A DNA stretch of 64,000 bases from Biscogniauxia marginata (taxonomy: Eukaryota > Ascomycota > Sordariomycetes > Xylariales > Xylariaceae), in NCBI GenBank assembly GCA_022695795.1, contig MU404070.1, positions 310,001 to 374,000 of the forward strand, in the 5' to 3' direction. Of the stretch, positions 37,399 to 47,000 are shown in pieces. How positions within the stretch are numbered: the first letter of the stretch is position 1; every line of letters starts with the position of its first letter. The position numbers and the translations under genes were made by a program. The notes under the pieces are model-generated. The model saw nothing but the letters and a program-made list of their open reading frames with translations, was not told the origin of the DNA and searched no databases.

Positions 37399-39130
37399 CT
37401 ACACCAACCTCACCCTCATCATCATTCCATCGACCGGTTTCGATGTCACTTGTCTTGTCTGCGCCTCTTTTGTCAGCCGAATACGTAACGACGGCCATGG
37501 GTCATGCAAAAACTCACCGTATACAGCTCCTCCGTCACCCTGTATTGACCTTTCGTATTATCCAAACTAGGCCGGCCGCTCTCATCCAGGACGACCTCGC
37601 CTAGGCCCACCTTGACAAAGTCGTATCGGCGGGCTGTTAGCGCAATGATGACGCGCGCTTCGATGTTGGCTAACTCCTGGCCGATGCAGTTCCGCCGGCC
37701 GGGATCGCTGCCGACGCCGCCGCATCCGAGCCATCGTCAGCCAGCCAGCGCTCGGGCACGAAGTCGTTAGCTGTGTTGCCAAAAGCCTTGGGGTCCGTGT
37801 GGATGATGCTTTGGCAGTTGTAGACCAGTAGGCCGTCCAGGCATTGCTGCTGGCCGCTGGGCATGCGGACGGTGAAGCCAGAGCCTGGCGGTATCACACG
37901 CGCGGTGCCGCCCGGTGGGTGAAGTCGCAGTGTCTCCTTGATGACGGCCGAGATGTAGGACATCTGTTGCACCAGGTCCTCTCGCTCGAGCAGCCGGGCG
38001 CGCACGGCGGTGGGGCTGGCGTCGGGTCCGAGGAGGCTATTCAGCTCAGCGTGGACGACGCTCAGAGCGCGAGGGGTTCGGGAAAGCTCATAGAATACCC
38101 ATGATAGCAGGATACTAGTAGTATCGTGCCCTGCAAATAGGAATGTACGGAGTTGATCGCACATTTCATCCATGATGGTGAGTGTTAGAGTCGTACTGTC
38201 TTGCAGTCCGAGGGAAAGAACGCTGCGAACATGAATTTTGTCCTTTTCCGTGAAGCTCGGCATGCTTGCGCTGCACAATTTCTTGCAGTAAGCTAGTGAT
38301 GCGGTTCGACAACGCAGCTCGTCTCCTGACTTTGCGAATGTTGAGCCACCACGGTAGGTTAAGACGCTCGCCGTTATAGACATCAAGCAACGTCTCGAAA
38401 AAGTCCACCAGCTCGCCTTTGGCTTGGTCATAGTACTGGGCGTCTAGGTCGGTTTCCATGATGACCTTTCCAATAACATCGAAGGTCAGCCGAGTAGTAA
38501 GGCTCATCAGTGCAAAGGTGTCTTGGGTCTTGGAAAGGGAGTCCAGGCGCTCAAGAAAGATCAAGCCCTTGTCCAGGATCTCGGGCACGAAAGTGACCAA
38601 ATACTGAGGTGCAAATCCCGGATTGAACCTTTTGCGAAGAAGCTTCTATTCTTCGCTCTAAAAGACGGTTAGTTTGAACTTAGGCACTGGTTAAAATTAC
38701 GTACATGTTGAGAAAAAATGGATGTCGGGCCTGTCAGATATAGTAAACGCTCTAAGGACTTAGAAGACTTAGGTGGGCTCGTCGGGAAAATCTTCGACGC
38801 CTTAGTGAGCTGGTCAGAAATCTCGTAGTCTCCCACTACTACCATAAGGTCATTAATAGGTCGCATATCGATGAACATAAGAGGAGGTCGACCCAGAGCT
38901 CGATTCATAACTACAATGGCCAGGTCGGCATGAGCATTAGGCTTGTTACGTTTAACAAAGTCCCCAAATACTTTAAGATGACCGAGTACTAGTGAGGTTA
39001 GATGCTAGGGAAAATGCGCATATTAGTGAAATCGAATGTATCGTAGCTTGCTGTAGGATAAGAAGAGGACCAGCACCGTGACGGCAGCAAGCAGAGGTAC
39101 GAGTATCTTAAGTCAATAGTTAAGAGGATT
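37399..39130 (-). pseudogene. cytochrome P450, broken
   Basis: The reconstruction starts with a hydrophobic anchor (ILVPLLAAVTVLVLFLSY, near 39100) and ends at TAG 37399-37401. Recognisable P450 parts are NPGFAPQYL (C-helix region), the I-helix TFLFAGHDTTSILLSW, KETLRLHPPGG (ExxR), DFVPERWLADDG and GRRNCIGQELANIEARV (haem cysteine loop). Lesions in one consistent frame are TAA at 39023-39025, TAG at 39005-39007 and TAG at 38646-38648 (the last in GEEW-like context before KLLRKRF). Frameshifts occur near 38260 and near 37735, the latter removing the Phe that should open FxxGxRxC. Introns lie at 38658-38704 and near the C-terminus. All three stops fit CAA/CAG to TAA/TAG or TGG to TAG. An oxidising role in a pathway is inferred from context. 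Confidence 0.85.
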
Positions 39131-39983
39131 CTCGTCAGTGTCGTGCCCAACTATGTGAAACCAACACATTAAAAAGCTCTAGGACGCCAATACTGCAAAT
39201 TTCAGCTTACTATCGCCGCCGGGATAGACCGTGTAAGAGAATTATATAGGCCCGAAGACGCGATCACCGAGGGGGGTCTGTCCTGCTGTGTGGGAGCAGC
39301 TACAATGGCCACGGGCAGTGAGATGGCGTAGTAAGAAGTCGGAGTACATACCTACCAATGTAAGGGATAGAGGGTCCATACTATTATAGGTATCTATAGG
39401 GTAAATATGATACGAGAACCGAAAAACGAAGGAGCCAAAGAAACCGAAGCCATTAGAAAACATACAATGGTGAAGGCCAGAAAGCCTATGAAAGGTAAAA
39501 GGTGTATCGCATGGTGTTAGTGTATATGCATCATATTTGTTCTTCGAAGTGGTAATGCAAGTCGTATCTAACTACATATTAGTTGGTACTCATAAGCAGA
39601 TAAGTCAATGCCTCATTGGGCGTAACCCTGCGTCCCCAGAGTCCTGGATTCAAGCACGGCTTGGATGTAACTGCAGCTAGTGTTGGTGCCATCGAACAAT
39701 GGCCGCATATGCAGGCTATAAAATTTGGAAAGGTTTACTTATCCCTTACGGGATTTAATTTAGATACCTCTTAAATATTCCCCTGGACAAGGCTGTGCTA
39801 GCAACCATACCCCTCTTCACCCTTTACATCATGCCTAGCGAGTGGGCTATAAAGAAAGGAGATACGATCTATCCCCCGAGGCTTTCCGTTGAATTTGTCA
39901 CTCTAACAACACGACCAGTACTATCTCCATACATAACGGCGAAGTCCCTGAGCACTTTATCAAAATACTTACTGAAAGGCATC
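39131..39983. other. intergenic, no gene recognised
   Basis: Between the P450 5' end and the GMC stub. An in-frame upstream extension of the stub (from 39795) has no family similarity and is not called. Confidence 0.5.
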
Positions 39984-40145
39984 ATGGTAGGCAAGGAATG
40001 CGACCTTGTCATTATCGGTGGTGGAACAGCGGGTCTCATCATGGCAGCACGCCTGACTAAAAAGGTAGAAGCGTCAGTCAGTTCGTGTGCTTGAGCCTGG
40101 TGTGGAGGCTCTCCCAAGGCATATTCTATCACAACGAACCCCTGA
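39984..40145 (+). pseudogene. GMC oxidoreductase N-terminal stub
   Basis: Begins at an ATG with GKECDLVIIGGGTAGLIMAA, the FAD-binding Rossmann motif (GGGTAG) of GMC enzymes. After ARLTKKVEA a frame change leads to VRVLEPGVEALPRHIL, which corresponds to the following beta strand and acid (usually LVLEAG). Nothing further of the family is recognisable, so more than 90% of the gene is missing. It is probably a truncated duplicate of a GMC gene. Confidence 0.6.
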
Positions 40146-40879
40146 TGACGAGTAAACCAAAGTGCTGTTGCAATGAATGTCACCGTCATTGTGAGCTGCA
40201 CACCGGCTGCAGCAGCATCATGGAAGCTCATGTTGGAAGACTCCAAGCTCGTTTCGAGTCTTCGCTCCATCTTCAACAGCTTCATGAACTTGGTCCGAGT
40301 TGTTCTAGCACAAACTCAAGTAAAACCAAGGAGCGGGCGTTTGGCTTGATGTCGGAGTTTGTCATACAAAATTTATCGAGATTTTCCCGTGGGATATAGT
40401 TATACTCGAGTAGTTACCTAGACGTTCCTGTATTCAAAAGGTAAATACTTTCATAGTCCGACAAACTACATAATTATGATATTTTCTCAATGGAGGGATA
40501 CCGCCGGAGTCTTGCCTTAAGACACCCCTACCATGACAGTTAGTATTGTCGCACAAACCAACAGGTATGCATAGGTAAGCATCTAAGCACCACTGGCAGA
40601 ATGTAAGACATGCCAAGACAAGCTGTTAGGTGGGGTCTGTTTGGCTGTTGCTTCTTCATATGCATGCATCACATCGGCACTCTTGTGTGACCAGTATAAG
40701 TGGTGTAGTCCTCACATCTTCCCCTGGCTACCCAATCCACTCTCCTCGGTCATCTTCTCATCATTATATGGCATGGTCCCCATCGGTTTGATAATTTAGT
40801 CACTCAACTTCCTCATATATAGTCCTCTTTGACTACTTCCAGTATCAAGTTCTATTGCTCGTCATCTTTTTGCTCCACA
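40146..40879. other. intergenic region upstream of second BBE-type gene
   Basis: No gene recognised; weak coding-like residue runs near 40200-40340 cannot be assigned. The last 150 bases form the 5' flank of the BBE-type gene that follows. Confidence 0.5.
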
Positions 40880-42478
40880 ATGTCAGTCTCAAGCGCCATT
40901 GAAGCTGTCCAGAAGATCTCGAGTGACTTAGTCGTCCTCCCTGAAAATGGAGAATACGACGAAATCATTAAATCATACTTCTCGGAGCTGGAACGCGAGC
41001 TGAAACCTGCTTGCTTCCTGACCCCGAGCTCGGCCTCGCAAGTTGCGGATGTAGTGAAGGCCATAAAGCCCTTTGCGGGGCGCTCGATGATCGCGATTTG
41101 CGGTTCTGGTCAGCAGGCAACGCCTGCGGTTGCGAACGTTCGTGATGGCATCACGATTCATCTGCGAAATCTCCGAGGAATAGAGATTGACGCGGAGAAA
41201 AAGGTCGTGTCAGTTGCCGCCGGGGAGCAGATGGGGAAGGTGTATCAGAAAGTGATGGCTGCGGGACTCGGTGTCGTAGGTAATCAACACTCGAGCGGTG
41301 GGATTGGAGGAGACGCTGTCCAAGGCGAGTCCCGATATTCCATGAATTGATCACATTCTGACTCTTTCAGGTGGGCTATCGTACTTCTCGTATGCCCGGG
41401 GTTTCGTTTGCGACAATGTTGTCAACTATGAAATCGTCCTCGCCAGCGGAGAGATCGTGAATGCCAACAGGGAAACCAACAGGGACCTGTGGATTGCGCT
41501 CAAAGGTGGAGGGAGCAACTTTGGCATTGTCACTCGCTTCGACCTCAGCGTCTTCGAACAGGGTCAATTGTGGGGCGGCAAGCTCTTCTACTTCCAACCC
41601 AGCTTTTCCGGGCAGATACAAAGTCTCGTAGACTATCTGCGTAACCCAGACGCCGATGTAGATGTCCATATCTGCCTCAGTCTCGGATATGCCGCCGCTC
41701 TTGGTGATATCCTGTGTATGAATGATATCTTCTGCACAAGACCGGAAAAACCGAAGGCACTTGAACCATTTGCGGATATCCAACCGTAGATCGACCAGAT
41801 GAAGACCCTACGTATTGATAGCCTGAAGAATTTCACCGACGAAGCGTTCTCTGGTGCACTTGCAAACAGAGGTGAATACATCCATTTCCTTCGCTGGCTT
41901 TGAAGACGCTGACTTTAAACAGGGTGGTGAAAATGTCTACAACCGTCAAGGCGGACACTGAGATCCTTGAGTATGCCATAGAAACATATCGTGTGTCATT
42001 TGAAAAGTTGAAGGGGGTGGAAAACCTTCTCTTTTCTATTACCTTCGAGCCATTGCCTATATCCATCATTGAGCAGTCTATAGTCCGCGGCGGGAACTCC
42101 CTGGGGCTCAAGCCGTCGGATGGTCCTCTTGTTGTGGTGCTGTTTTACACCTCTTGGGACAGTCCCAGTGATGACGAGAAGGTATACGATGTCAACAAGA
42201 CGGCTCTTAAAGACATTGATGACGAGGCACAGCGCAAGGACGTATCCGCGCCTTATCGATATTTGAACTACGCATTTACTTATCAAGATCCTATGAGTTC
42301 ATACGGACCCGAGAGCAAGGCACATTTGCAGGCTGTTAGCGCAAAGTATGACCCGGAAGGATTCTTCCAAGCTGCAGGTGCAGGGCCATTCAAGCTCCCG
42401 AAAATAAGCTCTCACAATTCCATATGCATGTACTTAGCATTGCTAACGATGCTATGGGCCTTAGATAGTGTCTCGTAG
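40880..42478 (+). pseudogene. BBE-type FAD-binding oxidase, non-secreted, with premature stop
   Basis: Exon 1 (40880-41324) starts MSVSSAIEAVQKISSD and holds the FAD-binding p-loop region AICGSGQQATPAVANVRDGI, where the usual linking histidine is replaced by Gln. It joins exon 2 at 41371 to give AVQGGLSYFSYARGFVCDN, but the donor is GC (CAAG/GCGAGT), a GC-AG intron. Exon 2 continues LWIALKGGGSNFGIVTRFD and reaches TAG at 41787-41789, between ADIQP and IDQMKTLRID, which reads on in frame. The C-terminal part (from about 41930, STTVKADTEILEYAI ... YLNYAFTYQDPMSSYG ... AKYDPEGFF) is open to 42478, but its splice junction with the preceding exon does not keep phase. There is no signal peptide, in contrast to the BBE gene at 31.9 kb. 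It is best called a recent pseudogene; a single TAG is the main lesion. Confidence 0.75.
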
Positions 42479-42756
42479 GTTAGCTCGCCATAGGTAGATC
42501 ATGAGACCAGCTCTGGGCATGGTGACTGCACAGCTCCCCTCTACGTAAGGGGAGCTTTCCACCCACTCTCATGAGCTCGACCAAGCTATACACTTTCTCT
42601 CGCATACCCCATACGCTCCCACTTTAGATGTGATCTATGCTGGCTCGACAGATAGCAAATAAATGATATTATTACCGAGCTCTGTCAAGTTTTCAATGAG
42701 TCCCTATTCTTCAGAAGCAATACTTCCGGTTCGTGCTCCGCATCAGGTTTGTAATC
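42479..42756. other. short spacer
   Basis: Nothing recognised between the converging BBE-type and unidentified pseudogenes apart from a possible 3'-UTR hairpin around AGCTCCCCTCTACGTAAGGGGAGCT near 42531-42555. Confidence 0.4.
42531..42555. repeat. 10-bp inverted repeat downstream of BBE-type gene
   Basis: AGCTCCCCTC/CTTACG-type arms: AGCTCCCCT pairs with AGGGGAGCT across a short loop. It sits about 50 bases after the stop of the second BBE-type gene and could form a transcript hairpin; its function is unknown. Confidence 0.45.
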
Positions 42757-43550
42757 AGCCGATGCTTTCGCGGTCTCCGGATGGGGCGCGCAAGCCGCAC
42801 AGTATTGTGCCTGTCGAGTTGAGCGGAATCAACCAACATGCACTGACGAAGAAGAAATCGGCATTGCTGACTTGGTCTTCCAGAGTGCCACTGAGCGACG
42901 AATTGCGTTCCAGGTCAACGACGCCCTTGTAGTAGAGAGGATCCCGTTTTACGCTCTCATCAAAGAAGGACTGCATGGCGAATCGCTAATACATGGCTAG
43001 GAGAGAGTATCCCCAATACATGCTTGTCACACCGACTTTGTCCAGTCTGATGAATGCTGGTGGATAGTTCGGTGGAGCGTTTGCATCGTACATGGCGACG
43101 AGCTCGAAATATGTGTGGCCTATGGGCGAACCTGCATCTATATAACACTGGGTTGTCGCGGTCACTATGCCACCTATAGTATAACTACACTGCAAGTTGA
43201 TTGGCCGTCCGATCAGGTGCTTCAAACTGTAACTTCACCAGTGAGTGATACATTGCAGTTTTATAGCGGATTATTCTTATATATGAGTGAACCCTAATCG
43301 ACCTCGCTGCCGTCATCTCCCGGTTGCCACACTCTTGTCAGCGTGTACGGTAACGCGCTGTTGTTGGTATAGATGAGGCTCCGGATCCGTATATTCGACG
43401 CATCGCACGAGGCGCGCGCGCCGACTAGGAATCCGGGCCGTTTGACGTACCAGATGGAGTTCGTCTCCGTCGCGTTCGGGTCCTGAGTCGAAGTGGTCAC
43501 GAGCTCATAGCCCGTGGCCGCGACGTTGATAAAGGAGCAGACAAAATATA
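42757..43550 (-). pseudogene. unidentified protein, broken
   Basis: Three minus-strand segments have normal amino-acid composition and follow one another: (1) about 43550-43294, FICSF-type hydrophobic start, then NSIWYVKRPGFLVGARASCD and LTRVWQPGDDGSEVD; (2) 43225-42986, LIGRPINLQCSYTIGGIV and HTYFELVAMYDANAPPNYPP; (3) after a TAG at about 42986, MQSFFDESVKRDPLYYKGV and DQVSNADFFFVSACWLIPLN. Segments 2 and 3 share one frame and are split only by TAG between AMY and RFAMQ, where TGG would fit. Segment 1 needs an intron or frameshift to join. I do not recognise the family; it may be membrane-associated or secreted. Confidence 0.5.
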
Positions 43551-43599
43551 GAGGGGATGGGGAAGAAGGGACGTTAAGAAGAGATCTAGGGATCGCGGT

Positions 43600-44020
43600 G
43601 AGATTTCAAGGCTTTTAGGGATGTTATCCAGTATTTCGAGCAGCAAGCCAAGCAGCACGAAGCCGTTGACGATCTGTTACGCTGCGTCGCGGCTGTGCAA
43701 GACAACAGGGAGCCGTTCGATATGTGGTTCAGTGAGGTTATACGCGCTTATCGTAGAGAAGAAACCACCGAGACAGGGGTACTAAAGGAACTTTAAGCGC
43801 GCGGAAGAAAGCCAACGCGGACGTGGGCGAAGTCGCCGCCCGCGGGAAGAAGCTTCGCGATAGGCGCAAGCTAGCAAGTCGAAAGCATCGTCGGCCTCGG
43901 CGCCAGCGGCCCCAGGGTCGACTTATCTACTCAGGATGAAGCCACGCGAACCTTTCTAGAAGCCCTTCTCGACTCAATCCCTCGATATTTAATACTCATT
44001 TACGTAGTTTAGTAACTAGG
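43600..44020 (+). pseudogene. unidentified GC-rich coding relic
   Basis: A GC-rich patch in AT-rich surroundings. The frame from about 43609 reads FKAFRDVIQYFEQQAKQHEA, VDDLLRCVAAVQDNREPFDM and WFSEVIRAYRREE to TAA near 43796. Neighbouring frames then give coding-like KKANADVGEVAARGKKLRD and STQDEATRTFLEALLDSIP. No single frame holds, so it is shifted several times. No start and no family recognised. Confidence 0.4.
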
Positions 44021-47000
44021 CTAAATAAATAACGAGTTAAACTTAAAGCTTTAACTACATTACTTTCGCTTTTAAAGGCAATGCCATAACGATGACTTGT
44101 CGTTATTATATTAATAATTGAACTGTTAATAATAACATTTATGTAAGTGATATCTAGGGCTTTACTCTTGTTATATAGGTTGGTATGTGTATAGACTTCG
44201 CCTATTTATCTAGACTTACCTTAAACCGATACACTTAATTTTGTCTCTATATCTTCGTCTTATCTTAACATGGTGTTCGTTGCTTAGAGGAGCGGACTTA
44301 CACTTTCGTTGCCGGTTATTCCGGAGCGCCCAGATACATCCCGAAGGACCCGGTGGAAGGAGAACTTAATGCATAAACTAGACTACTGCGCGCGGTCGGT
44401 TCGGTATATTTATATAGACCAGACTCGTGTAGTCTTTGGGAATGGTGTTCGACACGCGTCCTCCCTCACATTCCCTTCCCTTTCCGGATCCACATCCCGT
44501 ACGTACAGCGGCCCCGGGCGATATTCAAAAGACAAAGTTAACATATAAGGGATATAGGTATGGTCACCACTCTTTGAACGTCTTACGTTTAATTCTGCAC
44601 GTGCGAAGAAGGGGTGGATTCCCGAACCCCGACCGTCGCTCCACCCACCGAGTAAGGTGGTGTGAGGCTGATCATTGGTAATGGCAAGTCAGCGTGCTTC
44701 GACTGGATTGGCTGTGTGCAAGCTGGATTAGCAAAGCAGAGCATTTGGGCGACGCCCGTCAGACCCAGAGCCGGTCGGTCCGAGGATTACGCTTTTCGAC
44801 CCCAAATCCAATCGTCGTGATGCCCATCTTATATATCGGCGTCCGACCCCCCATGGCCGCTACCTAATGCCATCAACCGGGCCCCAGCACGCAGCCGTGC
44901 GGCGAAGCAGCGGGGAGGCCGCAGGGGAGGGAGCATCCGCGGCTTTACTACTAGGCGCATCTGATGCAGAAAATGTGCATGAGATCTTGACATCGCGAAC
45001 ACAAGTTTTGTGGTACATCGAAATACATTAACATTGATGGTTGACTAAACGGTGCTGGAGAGATGCTGTAGGTGAGATTCCTTCGCAAGGCGCCTGATAT
45101 AGACAGTGGCTGTCAAGCTGAAAACAGTTTACACCACCCCAAACCTTCAACAGGGCCGTCAGCTCGTAAGGAGAGATGGTTGTACACGGCCTGTCTTTTT
45201 GTGGCTATCAAGGGATTCCTAATGGGATCAAATTTGAGTTTCATATGTATTGTTTGGGCCACAATCTCATTGCAGATAATGAACGGCACATCTGTAGACT
45301 CAAGTCTAGACCTTCTAGACTTCAATTCTATAATGAGGTGGCCTTCGTCAGGAATGAGGTGGCCTTCGTCAGGAATGAGGTGGCCTTCGTCAGGAATGAG
45401 GCGGGCCGAGACACACCTTTAGAGCTGTTCGTGACAAATCGAGGAGTAGTGCGTAGTCAGTATCAGCTGCAAGCTTCTGAAGGATGAACTCAAAAGTCAG
45501 GGGACCTGCAGCTTTGCGGAGAGTGGTTGGCTATTACATTAGCACACGGCTGCGACGTTGATCCTCTGGTGCGACAGATCACTAAGACGAAATGCCAAAA
45601 TTGTACATGACGAGTAAGCACATCAGTAAGTAATAAGGGCGTTCTTTGTTCAGCTCACTCCTCATGCGCTCGCATCACCTGCCACGAAAGAATCGATATG
45701 CTCTGAACTTAATCGAAGTCGAGTTTTCTTTTTTTGGTTCAGATCGTGAAACATGCGCCCGGGAAATTTAGGGTGTCATTGTGGGCTGGCCAAATATTGA
45801 ATCCGTAGGTGGCATTGCGCGGGTACTGTAAATGACCACGGGACAGGCAATACAGATATCCGCGGGGAGGAGCTGCGCCGGAACTTATTCTTAGTAGAGG
45901 TGTTGAATCAAAGTCGGCGACGTTGGGGAAACCTAGTCGAGCATTGTCGTTTAGAGATAGATGTGCACAGCCCTCGGATAACGGAATGGCGGATCTATTT
46001 TCGAAGCGACGAAAACGTTGTAGGTAAGGGATACGACAAAGCGTTTGCATAGACGCTGGTGTCGCGTGGCCAGGGGGCCGGCCATTCTCAGCTCAGCCGC
46101 GAAGCGATACGTCTGGGCTAATTGGTTAATAACCCCCCCAAAGCAACCTCACCTAGTGTTGAACAAGGCTGGTTACTGAGGTTCAGCTCACCAGCATAAC
46201 CTAAATGAGCCGTATTAATTTTCACTTACGAGATTTCAAATCCCACCGTGGTATTATTTTCATCCTAATCCACGCATAGACCGAAGCATTCATCTCTGAC
46301 TAAATAGGTAGATAGTACATACCACGACGTGAGAAGATGTCTCTATCCGTGAGAATATAGATGTGTTACCCAGCAGGAATAGGTACCTAGTCCACGCCAT
46401 TACTGTCCACCGACAGCTCAGCCATGACAAAGCGAGACATATGGCGTAAGGCTTCTTCTTGTAAGCTACTCATTCTTAGAGAATGCGCCTGCCTGGCGTC
46501 AACGGGACTAACAGAAGGTATAGATACCTACTTCGAGCAATTCGATAGTGAAGGTGAGCATACCATGTGGCATATAAGGAGCGCATGTAGGAATCCAGAC
46601 GCCAAGATTTGCGATAACCGTATCTTGAGTTTTCGACCATGCAAGTATGGCAATATACGTAGCTCTGCGTCAAGGGTCAATGGCTTAGAGTTGGCCCTGA
46701 GAGGACTAGCGGTTCCTAAAGACACTGTAGAGTATTCGGTTTACAGTAGGTGGCTCAAATTTCGTCGAATGATGCCAAGATGAGGCAGATATAGGAGCTA
46801 GATCCAGGCTCTTGAAATCAGCAGAGGAGGGAAAAGTCCGAAGCCCCCCGAATCATACGTTAATCGTCATTTGAAATTCGATCGACCACGTTGACTGGAG
46901 CAGAGGTCAGCAGAATCAATTCAAGAGAAACTCAGATTAACTAGCAGCCGAGTTTGAGTCTGGTGGCAAGTATGGCATCAACTATTGCGACCAGAAGGCG

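Noticed and set aside
31877..43550. Functional biosynthetic cluster
   Set aside because: Nearly every gene in it carries a stop, frameshift or large deletion, and no PKS, NRPS, terpene synthase or cluster regulator is visible.
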